This document shows positions 27,397 to 37,281 of a stretch of 64,000 bases of DNA, in pieces. The stretch covers positions 248,001 to 312,000 of the forward strand of contig NZ_WTYY01000004.1 of NCBI RefSeq assembly GCF_009827405.1. The letters run 5' to 3'. The translations under genes and the position numbers were made by a program. Under the pieces are notes generated by a model. The model did no database searches. It was not told the DNA's origin and was given only the letters and a program-made list of their open reading frames with translations. This stretch comes from Alteraurantiacibacter aestuarii. GTDB taxonomy: Bacteria; Pseudomonadota; Alphaproteobacteria; Sphingomonadales; Sphingomonadaceae. The stretch's first letter is position 1. Every line of letters starts with the position of its first letter.

Positions 27397-27702
27397 ATGC
27401 ATGATGTCTTCGACGCTTTGTCCCATCCGATTCGCCGTCAGGTGCTCGAACTGCTCAAGCAGGGCGGCATGTCTGCGGGCGATCTGGCAGACCATTTCCC
27501 GGTCTCCAAGCCGACCATGTCGGGCCATTTCGCCAAGCTCAAGGCCGCCGGGCTGATCCTGGGCGAGAACCGGGGCGGGTCGATCATCTACACGCTCAAC
27601 ATGACCACGCTGGAAGAGGCGGTGATGGGCTTCATGGGGCGGATGGGGCATCGCAATGCCATGCATGAAGACCTGCCTGTTGGAGAAGGAAAGAAGACAT
27701 GA
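27397..27702 (+). CDS. SdpR-like ArsR-family repressor
   Basis: A 101-residue winged-helix regulator. Seen: DALSHPIRRQVLELLKQG at 6-23, the recognition helix region SKPTMSGHFAKLKAAGLI at 37-54, and the wing NRGGSIIYTLN. It lacks the Cys pairs of metal-sensing ArsR proteins, which fits the SdpR autorepressor group. It overlaps the SdpI-like gene by four bases (ATGA), giving the same regulator-immunity pair as sdpR-sdpI of Bacillus, where SdpI sequesters SdpR at the membrane. A perfect palindrome lies just upstream of the start. Confidence 0.88.
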   Translation: MHDVFDALSHPIRRQVLELLKQGGMSAGDLADHFPVSKPTMSGHFAKLKAAGLILGENRGGSIIYTLNMTTLEEAVMGFMGRMGHRNAMHEDLPVGEGKKT

Positions 27703-28361
27703 GGGTAAGGGGATTGCTGATCGCTTCGCTGCTGGTGGTGGCCGCGATGGTGGGTTTTGCGTTCTATATGGATGCAACCTTGCCCGAAGGAGGGATGTTG
27801 CCCGTCCACTTCAACGCCGCCGGTCAGCCGGACCGTTATGACAAGGCGCTGACCGCCCTGCTGGTGGCGCCAGTCTCGCTGCTGGTGGTGTCGCTGATCA
27901 TGGCTGCCACGCCTTTTCTGGAGCCGTTGCAGAACAAGCTGGAGCAATCCGCGCCGCTGCTGCGCGCGGTGTGGATTGGCATGATCGTGGTGATGATTTT
28001 CGTGCAGGTCAGCATCGCCGCGCCCGCACTGGGCTGGCAGCTGCCCCCGCGGATGTTCTACGCGGTGATCGGCATGTTTCTGATATTCCTGGGCAATATG
28101 CTGCCCAAGAGCCGACCGAGCTTCTTTGTCGGCATACGCACGCCGTGGACCATCATGGATACCGACAACTGGATCGCCACGCACCGGCTGGGCGGCAAGC
28201 TGATGATGGCCGCCGGAGCGGTCATCATCATCAATGCCTTTGTCGAAACCAGCGAGGGCGTGGCCATTGCCTTGCTGCTGGGTCCAATCCTGATCGCCGC
28301 CTTCGTTCCCTTCGTCTACAGCTGGTGGCTGTGGCACCAGAAGAAGGCGAGCGGCAGTTAG
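27699..28361 (+). CDS. SdpI-family membrane protein (immunity/signalling)
   Basis: A 220-residue membrane protein with about six hydrophobic segments. The N-terminal DUF1648-like part has the motif LPVHFNAAGQPDRY near residues 34-47, and the C-terminal SdpI part has FFVGIRTPWTIMDTDNW near 142-158, both signature sequences of SdpI. In Bacillus, SdpI confers immunity to the SdpC toxin and binds SdpR. No toxin gene is visible here, so it may instead be a stress or peptide sensor. Its stop overlaps the typA stop on the other strand by four bases. Confidence 0.88.
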   Translation: MRVRGLLIASLLVVAAMVGFAFYMDATLPEGGMLPVHFNAAGQPDRYDKALTALLVAPVSLLVVSLIMAATPFLEPLQNKLEQSAPLLRAVWIGMIVVMIFVQVSIAAPALGWQLPPRMFYAVIGMFLIFLGNMLPKSRPSFFVGIRTPWTIMDTDNWIATHRLGGKLMMAAGAVIIINAFVETSEGVAIALLLGPILIAAFVPFVYSWWLWHQKKASGS

Positions 28362-30184
28362 CTCGCCTTGGCGGAGCGGCTGGCCTTCTTGCGTTCGTTC
28401 GGATCGAGGTGACGCTTGCGCAGGCGGATGGAAGTCGGCGTGACTTCGACCAGCTCATCATCATCGATATAGGCAATCGCCTGTTCCAGCGTCATCGTCC
28501 GCGGCGGGGTCAGGCGAATGGCATCGTCCTTGCCCGATGAGCGGATGTTGGTCAGCTGCTTGGCCTTCATCGGGTTAACCTCAAGGTCACCCGGCTTGGC
28601 GTTCTCGCCGATGATCATGCCTTCGTACAGGGGCACGCCGTGGCCGACGAACAGGATGCCGCGATCTTCCAGCGAATTGAGCGAATAGGCATTCGCCTCG
28701 CCCGTACCGTTGGAGATCAGCACGCCGTTCTTGCGGCCTTCGATCTTGCCCTTGTGCGGGCCATACTTCTCGAACAGGCGGTTCATGATGCCGGTGCCGC
28801 GCGTGTCGGACAGGAATTCACCGTGATAGCCGATCATGCCGCGTGACGGGGCAGAGAAGGTGATGCGGGTCTTGCCGCCGCCGGACGGACGCATGTCGGT
28901 CAGTTCACCCTTGCGCACAGCCATCTTCTCGACAACCGTGCCCGAATGTTCGTCATCCACATCGATGATGACGGTTTCATACGGCTCGGTCTTCTTGCCG
29001 TTCTCGTCTTCGCCAAACAGCACGCGCGGGCGGCTGATGCCCAGCTCGAACCCTTCGCGGCGCATCGTTTCGATCAGCACGCCCAGCTGAAGTTCTCCGC
29101 GTCCGGCAACTTCGAAGCTGTCCTTGTCGTCTGCTTCGGTCACGCGGATGGCGACGTTGGATTCAGCTTCGCGCAGCAGGCGGTCACGGATCATGCGCGA
29201 TGTGACCTTGGTGCCTTCACGGCCGGCCATCGGCGAATCGTTCACGGCAAAGCGCATGGACAATGTCGGCGGATCGATTGGCTGCGCGTGCAGCGGCTCG
29301 GTAACTTCAGGATCGCAGATGGTGTTGGAAACCGTGGTGGTGGTCAGGCCCGCAATGGAAATGATGTCACCGGCATTGGCTTCGTCCACAGGCACGCGCT
29401 CGAGCCCGCGGAAAGACATGATCTTGGATGCGCGGCCGGTCTCAACGACATTGCCGTCATTATCCAGGCTGTGGATCGGGCTGTTGATCTTGAGCGAGCC
29501 GGAGAACACCAGGCCGGTAAGAATACGGCCAAGGAAGTTGTCGCGATCGAGCAGCGTCACCAGGAATTTGAACGGGCCGTCGGGATCTGCCGAGGGAGGC
29601 GGCACGTGATCGACGATCTTCTGGAACAGCGGCGTCAGCGTGCCTTCGCGCGACTGCGGGTTCTCACTGGCATAGCCGTTGCGGCCAGACGCGTAGAGGA
29701 CCGGGAAATCGAGCTGTTCGTCACTGGCGTCCAGGCTCACGAACAGGTCGAAAACCTCGTCCAGCACTTCCTGGATACGCTCGTCAGGGCGGTCGACCTT
29801 GTTGACCACGACAATTGGCTTGAGGCCAAGGGCCAGTGCCTTGCCGGTTACGAACTTGGTCTGCGGCATTGCGCCTTCGGAGGAATCGACCAGCAGGATC
29901 ACGCCATCGACCATCGACAGGATACGCTCCACCTCGCCGCCGAAATCGGCGTGGCCCGGCGTATCGACGATGTTGATCCGCGTACCTTCCCAATCCACGC
30001 TGGTACATTTTGCCAGAATGGTAATGCCGCGTTCCTTCTCCAGGTCATTGCTGTCCATGGCGCGTTCTTCAACGCGCTGGTTTTCACGGAAGGTGCCGGA
30101 CTGGCGGAACAACTGGTCGACGAGCGTGGTTTTGCCGTGGTCGACATGGGCGATGATCGCCACATTGCGTAAGGGCGCGGACAT
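28358..30184 (-). CDS. typA: Ribosome-associated GTPase TypA/BipA
   Basis: Translational GTPase that helps 50S assembly and stress growth. The 608 residues contain G1 [10 protein letters not shown] near 12, KERGITI (switch I), [14 protein letters not shown] near 75, [13 protein letters not shown] near 130, then domain 2, the EF-G-like domains III and V ([20 protein letters not shown]), and the TypA-specific C-terminal domain ([16 protein letters not shown], then [15 protein letters not shown]). Length is normal. It is convergent with the SdpI-like gene and divergent from the TonB receptor. Confidence 0.97.
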   Translation of the reverse strand: MSAPLRNVAIIAHVDHGKTTLVDQLFRQSGTFRENQRVEERAMDSNDLEKERGITILAKCTSVDWEGTRINIVDTPGHADFGGEVERILSMVDGVILLVDSSEGAMPQTKFVTGKALALGLKPIVVVNKVDRPDERIQEVLDEVFDLFVSLDASDEQLDFPVLYASGRNGYASENPQSREGTLTPLFQKIVDHVPPPSADPDGPFKFLVTLLDRDNFLGRILTGLVFSGSLKINSPIHSLDNDGNVVETGRASKIMSFRGLERVPVDEANAGDIISIAGLTTTTVSNTICDPEVTEPLHAQPIDPPTLSMRFAVNDSPMAGREGTKVTSRMIRDRLLREAESNVAIRVTEADDKDSFEVAGRGELQLGVLIETMRREGFELGISRPRVLFGEDENGKKTEPYETVIIDVDDEHSGTVVEKMAVRKGELTDMRPSGGGKTRITFSAPSRGMIGYHGEFLSDTRGTGIMNRLFEKYGPHKGKIEGRKNGVLISNGTGEANAYSLNSLEDRGILFVGHGVPLYEGMIIGENAKPGDLEVNPMKAKQLTNIRSSGKDDAIRLTPPRTMTLEQAIAYIDDDELVEVTPTSIRLRKRHLDPNERKKASRSAKAS

Positions 30185-30511
30185 AAAATAGGACCTTGGA
30201 TTTGCGGGAGCAGGATTCTTGGCAAATTGCCTCTGCTGACGGGCAAGCCCCTAGCGGAGCATGGCTGCGGCTGCAAGGCGCAAGAAAACCGCGGAAACCG
30301 TGGGATTATGCCAGAAAACCCTCCGGTGCCTCCTCAGGCGTGTGATGTTTTTGCACCATCAGTAGTTTCTTGCGCAACTTATTTCCATATGCGGATTGTT
30401 CTTACCGATTGCGCAAACTAATCCGCGCGGCCAAACTACAGACACTCAGGTCCGCCAAACAGATGCCGAAACAAGGCACAAACGGACCGAGAGGGAGAGA
30501 TGGAGAAACAC
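30185..30511. other. Long intergenic region between typA and the TonB receptor gene
   Basis: About 315 bases of divergent upstream region with no convincing gene. It holds two copies of the self-complementary octamer TTGCGCAA (from 30370 and 30409) and a 7-bp inverted repeat GCGGATT/AATCCGC (30391-30397 and 30420-30426), which may be regulatory sites for the receptor. I could not place reliable -35/-10 boxes. Confidence 0.5.
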
Positions 30512-33208
30512 ATGAAGATCAGGAACGCCGGCACCGCCGGTTATACCCGCATGTTTCTTTGCGGGGTCGCAGCCGTTGCACTTACAGCCCCTGTGGCTGT
30601 CCAGGCGCAGGATCAGGATGCAGCCCAGCAGGAAGCTGAAGATGCCGACGCCAGCACCGGCAATTCCATTATCGTTACCGCCACCAAGCGCGAAACCACG
30701 TTGCAGGAAACACCCGTTGCCGTCAGCGTGACGACGGCCGAGACGCTTGAACGCGGCCAGATCCGCGATTTGCGCGACCTGCAGAGCGTGGTCCCCTCGC
30801 TCCAGGTCGGTCAGCGCCAGAGCGTGGCCAACACCAATTTCTTCATCCGCGGCTTTGGCAATGGCGCCAATAATGCCGGTATCGAGCCCTCGGTAGGCGT
30901 GTTTGTGGACGGCGTATATCGTTCGCGCACGGCCGCCCAGATTACCGATCTGCCCAACGTCAGCCGCATCGAAGTGCTGCGCGGTCCGCAATCAACGCTG
31001 TTTGGCAAGAATGCCTCTGCCGGTGTGATCTCGATCACCACGCAGGAACCGCAGTTCGATCTAGAGGCGATGGGTGAATTCACCTATGGCAATCGCGACA
31101 TGGTGATTGCCAGGGGTTTTGTGACCGGGCCGCTGTCCGATACGGTTGCAGCCAGCATCTCCGGCGGCATCAACCAGCGCGACGGCTACCTGCAGGACCT
31201 TGGCACGGGCGACAAGACCAACAACCGTGATCGCTGGTTCGTGCGCAGCCAGTTGCTGTTCGACAATCACGATAATTTCTCGGCCCGCTTCATTGCCGAT
31301 TACGATTCGATCGATGAAAACTGCTGCGGCGTCGTCAACGTGCGCAGCAGCCCGGCCACCGGCGCCATTCTGGCGCTTGGCGGCAAGGTCACCGATCCGG
31401 CCGATCCGTTCGCCGGCGTGGTCTACAACAATTTCAATTCGACCAATGATATCGAGAACTACGGCTTCTCCGGCCAGCTCGATTACGACTTTGGCGGCTT
31501 CACGCTGACTTCGATCACGGCCTATCGCAACACCAATGCGGTGACCGCGCAGGATTCGGATTTTTCCAGCGCGAACCTGATCTATCCCAATGCGCAGGAC
31601 CTCACGATTGACACGTTCACGCAGGAAGTGCGCCTGGCAGGTGAGCTGACAGACGGCATCGATATGCTGGTTGGCGTCTTCTATCTTGCCGAGGATGTCG
31701 ATCAGACCAACGACCTGCTGTTTGCCAACCAGTTCCGTCCCTATGCCAACCTGCTGATACAGGCTGGCACGGGCGGGGTGTTTGACGTGCCGACGCTCGA
31801 AGCCACTTTCAGCTTCTTCGACGGGGTCAATTACGCCGGACAGTTCTTCGCCGATGGTCAGGGTTTCGATGAGGCCTACACGCTCAAGTCCGATGCGGTG
31901 TCCATCTTCGGCCAGTTCGATTTCGAGATCGCCGACGGGCTGGTGCTGACGCTGGGCGGCAATTACACCGATGACAGCAAGACCTTTACGGCCAATGCGA
32001 TTTCCAGCGACGTGTTCTCGTCAATCGATCTGGACGCGCCGCAATATGCGGCCTTCCGCAATCAGGTGCTGTATGAAGGCGGTGTCGCCCAGACCGTTGG
32101 CGATGCGCTGGGTCTGGACCGGCTGGCAACCGAGGCCGAGATTTTCGCCTTTGCGACCGACCCGGACACCGCCGCCTTCTTCCCGACCATTCAGGCCGGT
32201 GCACAGGCCTATGCCGATGCCAACATGAACAATCCGCTGGCCAATCCGCTGGCGCCGCTGCGGGCCTTGCAGTTCCTGCCGCCGTTCCTGGCTGTTCCCA
32301 ACCAGGTGGAAAGCGGCAAGGTTGGCGATGACAACTTCAGCTACACCGCCCGGCTGGCCTATGATCTCTCACCCGATGTCAATGTCTATGCCAGCTATGC
32401 CACCGGCTTCAAGGCCAGCTCCATCAACCTGTCGCGTGACAGCCGGCCTTTCCTGGCGGATCGCGCGGCGATCCTGAATGCCGATCTGGGCGTCAACAAC
32501 CTGACCTATGGCAGCCGCTATGCCGCGCCGGAAAAATCGCGAGTGATCGAAGCTGGCATCAAGGCCAATCTGGATGATCTGTCGGTCAATCTGACGGTGT
32601 TCGATCAGGTCATCAAGGGCTTCCAGTCCAACATCTTCACCGGCACCGGCTTTGCCCTGCTCAACGCAGGCAAGCAGAGCACATTCGGGATCGAGCTGGA
32701 CGGCGTGGCGACCTTTGGCGATCTGACGATCAACTTCGGCGGCACCTATCTGGACCCGGTCTATGACGATTTCCAGAACAGCTCCGTCGGCAACCTCACC
32801 GGCACGCGTCCGGCCGATGTTCCCGAATTTACCGTGCTGCTGGGCGCGCAATACGAATTCGATATCGGCCATGCCGTTATCGTCCCGCGCGTTTCCTATC
32901 TGTGGCAATCGCGCGAGCAGCTGATCGAGGGCCTGCCGGGCTTCCTGGTGCGCGGTCCTGACGGGGCGATTCTGGACAATACCGCGGCGCTTGCCGTGGC
33001 GGTTCCCTTCACCCGCGAGGTGAACGACCTGACCGCATCGATTGCCTATGAATGCGAATGCGGCGTGAGCCTGTCTGTCTGGAGCCGCAACCTGCTCAAC
33101 AAGCAGGATCTCGGCGTGATCTTCGATTCGCCTGCGCAACCGGGTGCGGTTTCGGCCTATCCCAGCGATCCGCGCAGCTATGGCGCAACGGTTCGTTTCC
33201 GCTACTGA
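30512..33208 (+). CDS. TonB-dependent outer-membrane receptor
   Basis: An outer-membrane transporter of about 898 residues, of the type abundant in sphingomonads. A signal peptide ends near AVQAQD. The plug starts with IIVTATKRETTLQETPVAV and includes RGFGNG, VFVDGVYR, and VLRGPQSTLFGKNASAGVI. The barrel follows, ending in a final strand ATVRFRY with terminal Tyr. A central segment rich in Ala and Asp (residues about 540-640) is longer than usual loops. ATG 30512 has GGAGA at a good distance; 30500 is an alternative. The ligand is unknown; no neighbouring degradation genes give a hint. Confidence 0.9.
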   Translation: MKIRNAGTAGYTRMFLCGVAAVALTAPVAVQAQDQDAAQQEAEDADASTGNSIIVTATKRETTLQETPVAVSVTTAETLERGQIRDLRDLQSVVPSLQVGQRQSVANTNFFIRGFGNGANNAGIEPSVGVFVDGVYRSRTAAQITDLPNVSRIEVLRGPQSTLFGKNASAGVISITTQEPQFDLEAMGEFTYGNRDMVIARGFVTGPLSDTVAASISGGINQRDGYLQDLGTGDKTNNRDRWFVRSQLLFDNHDNFSARFIADYDSIDENCCGVVNVRSSPATGAILALGGKVTDPADPFAGVVYNNFNSTNDIENYGFSGQLDYDFGGFTLTSITAYRNTNAVTAQDSDFSSANLIYPNAQDLTIDTFTQEVRLAGELTDGIDMLVGVFYLAEDVDQTNDLLFANQFRPYANLLIQAGTGGVFDVPTLEATFSFFDGVNYAGQFFADGQGFDEAYTLKSDAVSIFGQFDFEIADGLVLTLGGNYTDDSKTFTANAISSDVFSSIDLDAPQYAAFRNQVLYEGGVAQTVGDALGLDRLATEAEIFAFATDPDTAAFFPTIQAGAQAYADANMNNPLANPLAPLRALQFLPPFLAVPNQVESGKVGDDNFSYTARLAYDLSPDVNVYASYATGFKASSINLSRDSRPFLADRAAILNADLGVNNLTYGSRYAAPEKSRVIEAGIKANLDDLSVNLTVFDQVIKGFQSNIFTGTGFALLNAGKQSTFGIELDGVATFGDLTINFGGTYLDPVYDDFQNSSVGNLTGTRPADVPEFTVLLGAQYEFDIGHAVIVPRVSYLWQSREQLIEGLPGFLVRGPDGAILDNTAALAVAVPFTREVNDLTASIAYECECGVSLSVWSRNLLNKQDLGVIFDSPAQPGAVSAYPSDPRSYGATVRFRY

Positions 33209-33238
33209 CCGGGCAGAACACCACAACTGAACAAGGGG

Positions 33239-33267
33239 AAGGGGGCTTTTGCGGCCCCCTTTTTCTT
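33239..33267 (+). terminator. Rho-independent terminator after the TonB receptor
   Basis: Hairpin GGGGGC/GCCCCC (33241-33246 and 33254-33259) with a seven-base loop, followed by TTTTTCTT. It lies 33 bases after the receptor stop and separates it from the convergent permease gene. Confidence 0.85.
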
Positions 33268-33277
33268 GTCCGTAATC

Positions 33278-35812
33278 TTACAGGTTGCGCAGTGTGCTGG
33301 CTGGTCTGGCGCGCAACAGCGGCAGAGATGCGGCAAAGGCGAAGATCAGCACCAGTGCCAGGCCTGCGCCCAGCACGGCCAGGATACGCGGCCAGTCCGG
33401 CAGCCATTCGAATTCGAACATCTGCACGATCACCAGCCAGGCGATACCGCTGCCCAGCGCCAGCGCCACCAACGCCAGGATCGCTGCCAGCAGGCCGAAC
33501 TCTGCAAATTGCAGGCCCAGAAGCTGCCCCCTGCTGGCGCCCAGTACGCGCAGGATCACCGTGTCATAGATGCGCGCGGCACGCGCTGCGGCAATCGCGC
33601 CCAGCAATACGGCGATGCCCGCCAGCACCGCCACCGATGCCGCCGCCAGAATGGCCAGCGCCACCTGATCCAGAATATTGCGCGCCTCTGCCAATATCGG
33701 GCCGACCTCGATCACCGAACTGGAAGGGAAGGCCTGCACCAGCTGGCGCAGCAGGTCGCCCGGCTGTGCCCCATCGGCAAAGGCCACGGTGGCGGCAACA
33801 TTATGCGGCGCATCGGCCAGCGCATTGGGGGAGAAGATGAAGACGTAGTTGAAGCCCAGACTTTCCCAGTCGATCCGGCGGAAATTGGCAATGCGGGCAC
33901 TGCGTTCCACGCCCAGAATGCCCACGGTGATGATATCGCCCAGTTGCAGACCCGCAGCCTGCGCCGTATCGGCATCGACAGAGACCAGCGGCTCCCCGTC
34001 ATAAGCGGCAGGCCACCATTCGCCCGCAGTCAGCACGTTGCCCTGCGGCAGCGCGTCGGCATAGGTCAGCCCGCGTTCCCCGCGCAGGCCCCAGGCACCT
34101 TCCGGCGCCTCTTCCTGCTGGCTGACGTAGGTGAGGTTGTCTTCAGGCCCATAGGCCAGCACAGCCCCGCGCAATGTGGGCGTGGTCTCCACCGTCGATC
34201 CGGGCGCGCGCGCCTCGATCATGGCGGTGAACTGCTCCACGCCATCTCGGGGCAGGTCGAGCACGAAATAATCGGGCGCAATGGCGGGGACGGAGCGCTG
34301 GATATTGCCGTTCAGGCTGGTCTGGACGGCCGCCAGCAGCACGAAGGCGGAAAGGCCAAAGCCCAGCGCGGTCACCAGCGATCCGGTGGCAGAGCCGGGG
34401 CGGTAGAGATTGGCCAGCGCGGCGCGGATTATCGGGTTGGACGGGCGAGGCCAGTTCTGTGCAGCCTTGCGGATCATGCGGCCCAGCAGGGCCAGCAGCA
34501 GCAGCATCGCCACCGCGCCGCCCATGAACACCGCAGACAGGCCCGGCGTGGGCGAGCCGATCAGCACCAGCGCGGTAATCCCGGCAAGTCCCGCAATCAC
34601 CGGCACAGCCGCGCTGCGCCAGCTGCTGACCAGCGGCGATACGCGCGAACGCATCAGCGCCATTGCAGGAAAATCACGCGCACGCATCAGCGGCGGCGCG
34701 GCAAAGATCAGCGCCACCAGCAGGCCGAAGGCGGCGGCGCGCAGCAGGGCAGCGACATCGATCACCAGATCGGTGTTGACCGGTAGCAGCGATCCCAGCG
34801 CCTTAGCCAGCAGCGGAGTGACCAGCACGCCCGCAGCCAGTCCCGCCACCGATCCGATGACCGCCGCAGCGCCGATCTGCAGGCCATAGATGCGGGCGAT
34901 ATCGCCGCTGGTCGCGCCCAGAATTTTCAGCGTGGCAATGCTGGCGCGGCGCGCTTCCAGATAGGATGCCACGCCGCCGCCAATGCCGATGCCGGCAATC
35001 ACCAGCGCCGCCAGCCCCACCAGCGTGAGGAATTCACCCATGCGCGAAACAAAGCGCTCTGCACCCGGAGAAGCGCGGTCCCTCGTGCGCGTATCCAGCC
35101 CCGCTTCGGGGAAGGCCTGCGCCACCGCCTCTTCGACAGAGGCGGGGTCGTAATTGCCGTCAAAGCGCAGGCGGGTCTTGGTTTCATACATCGCGCCCGG
35201 CGCGGTCAGCCCGGCTTGCTCAGGCACATCGAAGGGCACGATCACTGTCTGGCCCAGCGAAAAGCCCTCGCTCAGCCGGTCAGGCTCGTCCTCGATAATG
35301 CCCGCCACCGTCAGCGGCAGGCGGCCCAGCGTGAAGCGATCGCCCGGGCCGATGCCCAGCCTCTGCGCCACGCCCAGCGCGATCCATGCCTGGCCCTGCG
35401 GCGGCGCGCCCATGGTGCTGCCGCCATCAAGCGTCAGCTCGCCATAGAGCGGCCAGTTGTCATCCACGGCCTTGAGTTCAATCGGAGCGGTTGCCTCTTC
35501 GGTGCTGGCCATCGCCTGCATTCTGAGGCCTTGTGACAGCGTGCCGTAACCTTCGAGGAATTCATTCTCCTCCTGCGTCAGCGGGCGCTGGTAAACCTCG
35601 ACTTCGAAATCGCCGCCCAGAAGCACCTGCCCCTGCTGGTTCAGCTCACCGCGAATGGCGGAGGTGAGCGATCCGATCGCCGCCAGTGCGCCAACGCCCA
35701 GGAACAGGCAGACCAGCAGCAGCCGCAGTCCGCGAAACTGCCGGTGCAGGTCACGCCGGGCAATCCGCCATGCGGTGCCCCAGCCAAGGCTCGCAGAGCC
35801 TCGTTCGTTCAT
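33278..35812 (-). CDS. FtsX-family ABC transporter permease (YbbP-like)
   Basis: An 844-residue permease with the MacB/FtsX topology doubled, as in YbbP: an N-terminal helix (RLLLVCLFLGVGALAAIG), a periplasmic domain, four membrane segments, then a second copy of helix, periplasmic domain and three C-terminal segments. The motif ARRASIATLKILGATSGDI near 310 and IYDTVILRVLGASRGQLL near 755 are the duplicated FtsX coupling regions. Start ATG 35812 overlaps the ATPase stop by four bases. In other bacteria this pair sits beside a TesA-like esterase, as here, and is thought to extract or export lipids or peptides. Confidence 0.88.
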   Translation of the reverse strand: MNERGSASLGWGTAWRIARRDLHRQFRGLRLLLVCLFLGVGALAAIGSLTSAIRGELNQQGQVLLGGDFEVEVYQRPLTQEENEFLEGYGTLSQGLRMQAMASTEEATAPIELKAVDDNWPLYGELTLDGGSTMGAPPQGQAWIALGVAQRLGIGPGDRFTLGRLPLTVAGIIEDEPDRLSEGFSLGQTVIVPFDVPEQAGLTAPGAMYETKTRLRFDGNYDPASVEEAVAQAFPEAGLDTRTRDRASPGAERFVSRMGEFLTLVGLAALVIAGIGIGGGVASYLEARRASIATLKILGATSGDIARIYGLQIGAAAVIGSVAGLAAGVLVTPLLAKALGSLLPVNTDLVIDVAALLRAAAFGLLVALIFAAPPLMRARDFPAMALMRSRVSPLVSSWRSAAVPVIAGLAGITALVLIGSPTPGLSAVFMGGAVAMLLLLALLGRMIRKAAQNWPRPSNPIIRAALANLYRPGSATGSLVTALGFGLSAFVLLAAVQTSLNGNIQRSVPAIAPDYFVLDLPRDGVEQFTAMIEARAPGSTVETTPTLRGAVLAYGPEDNLTYVSQQEEAPEGAWGLRGERGLTYADALPQGNVLTAGEWWPAAYDGEPLVSVDADTAQAAGLQLGDIITVGILGVERSARIANFRRIDWESLGFNYVFIFSPNALADAPHNVAATVAFADGAQPGDLLRQLVQAFPSSSVIEVGPILAEARNILDQVALAILAAASVAVLAGIAVLLGAIAAARAARIYDTVILRVLGASRGQLLGLQFAEFGLLAAILALVALALGSGIAWLVIVQMFEFEWLPDWPRILAVLGAGLALVLIFAFAASLPLLRARPASTLRNL

Positions 35813-36525
35813 GCCGCGCCCGGTGTTGCAGCCATCAGGTCTGTTTCGATGCGGCCGTCTGCCAGCGTGACCACCCGGTCGCATTTCTGCGCCAGCGCCT
35901 TGTCATGGGTGATGATCACCAGCGTTGCGCCGGTCTGCGCGCGCCGTTCGAACAGCACGTCGACAATGCTGGTGCCGGTGGTGGTATCCAGATTGCCAGT
36001 CGGCTCATCGGCAAAGATCAACGGCGGGCGCGGCGCGATGGCGCGGGCGATGGCGACACGCTGCTGCTCCCCGCCGGAAAGCTGCGCGGGATAATGCGTC
36101 AGCCGGTGGCCAAGGCCCACGGCCTCAAGTTCCGCAGCAGCACGCGCCCATGCGTCTTTCTCTCCTGCCAGTTCCAGCGGAGTGGCGACGTTTTCCTGCG
36201 CGGTCATGGTCGGCAGCAGATGGAAGGCCTGCAACACAATGCCGATGCGGCCCCGGCGGGCCAGCGCCAGCGCGTCCTCGTTCATGGCTGCAAAATCGGC
36301 TCCTGCCACCATCAGCGTGCCTGATGAGGCGCGCTCCAGCCCGGTCAGCACCGCCATCAGCGAGCTTTTGCCCGAACCCGACGGGCCAAGCAGGGCCAGC
36401 GTCTCGCCTGCCGGAACGAGAAGGTCGATGCCGCGCAGGATCTCCACGGCAGACGGGCCTTCGCCCAAAGTCAGCCGAAGATCGCGCGCCTCGATAGCGA
36501 ATTGGTTTTTCTGGGGACTTGTCAC
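35809..36525 (-). CDS. ABC transporter ATP-binding protein (YbbA/LolD type)
   Basis: A 238-residue ATPase of the MacB/LolD/YbbA group. Walker A LLGPSGSGKSSLM near 45, Q-loop VLQAFHLLPTMTAQENV, signature LSGGEQQRVAIARAI near 148, Walker B PLIFADEPTGNLD, and H-loop IITHD. It energises the permease encoded by the overlapping downstream gene. The start is a GTG at 36525, divergent from the SGNH esterase gene with only 57 bases between likely starts, which suggests a shared control region. Confidence 0.92.
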   Translation of the reverse strand: MTSPQKNQFAIEARDLRLTLGEGPSAVEILRGIDLLVPAGETLALLGPSGSGKSSLMAVLTGLERASSGTLMVAGADFAAMNEDALALARRGRIGIVLQAFHLLPTMTAQENVATPLELAGEKDAWARAAAELEAVGLGHRLTHYPAQLSGGEQQRVAIARAIAPRPPLIFADEPTGNLDTTTGTSIVDVLFERRAQTGATLVIITHDKALAQKCDRVVTLADGRIETDLMAATPGAA

Positions 36526-36582
36526 AAGCCTGCGATGGCATAGCTATGGTGCACACACAAGATGGCTGGAAGTCGGTATAGT

Positions 36583-37281
36583 ATGCGTATTGGCGGTTTA
36601 TGGATGGGGTTGGCGGCGCTTTCACTGGCAGGCTGCGGGGCAGAGGCTCCGCCCACCCAGCAGCAGGTGGCCGAACCTGCGCCGATCACGGAAGACCTGC
36701 CCGTGATAGGACCGGAGCGGACTATCCTCGCCTTTGGAGACAGCCTGTTCGCCGGCTATAATCTGGCCGAGGATGAGGGATATCCGGAGAAACTGGAAGT
36801 GGTGCTGCGCGCCAGCGGCATCAATGCCCGCGTGATCGATGCGGGCGTATCGGGCGATACCACCGCAGCGGGTGCCCAGCGGATCGGCTTCGTGCTCGAT
36901 AATGAGGCGCAAAAGCCCGATCTGGCAATTGTCGAGCTGGGCGGGAATGATCTGCTGCGCGGGATTACCCCCGATGCCACGCGCGAGAATCTGACCGCCA
37001 TCATGCAGGAACTGGCCGCTCGCGATATTCCGGTGCTGGTGATGGGCATGCGCGCGCCGCCCAATCTGGGCGTGCAGTATCAGGAGGATTTCGATTCCAT
37101 CTATCCCGATCTTGCCGCCCGCTTCGATGCCGCGCTGGTGCCCTTTTTCCTTGAAGCGGTTTATGACCAGCCGCGCCTGATCCAGGCCGATCGCATCCAT
37201 CCAACGGCCGAAGGGATCGAGGCGATTGTGGCAGCCACGGCCGGGTCGGTTGCCGCAGCCCTGCCGGATGCAAAAGACTAG
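36583..37281 (+). CDS. Lipoprotein SGNH-hydrolase (arylesterase / TesA-like)
   Basis: A 232-residue secreted esterase/thioesterase/lysophospholipase of the SGNH type. The signal peptide ends in lipobox LSLAGC. Block I is ILAFGDSLFAGYN (nucleophile Ser), block II has GVSGDTTAAG, block III GGNDLLRG, and block V has Asp and His in ADRIHPTAEG. All four consensus residues are present. The ATG at 36583 gives the best signal peptide; 36562 is an alternative. It pairs with the divergent ABC transporter as in many proteobacteria. Its stop overlaps the recF stop within CTAG. Confidence 0.9.
   Translation: MRIGGLWMGLAALSLAGCGAEAPPTQQQVAEPAPITEDLPVIGPERTILAFGDSLFAGYNLAEDEGYPEKLEVVLRASGINARVIDAGVSGDTTAAGAQRIGFVLDNEAQKPDLAIVELGGNDLLRGITPDATRENLTAIMQELAARDIPVLVMGMRAPPNLGVQYQEDFDSIYPDLAARFDAALVPFFLEAVYDQPRLIQADRIHPTAEGIEAIVAATAGSVAAALPDAKD

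Noticed and set aside
28946-30172. Long open frame opposite typA (408 codons)
   Set aside because: It is antisense to a clear GTPase gene. Open frames opposite GC-rich genes are common here; the translation is His/Gln/Arg-rich without any domain.
30227-30421. 64-codon open frame upstream of the TonB receptor
   Set aside because: No ribosome site and irregular codon choice; it lies in a regulatory stretch and has no protein-like pattern.
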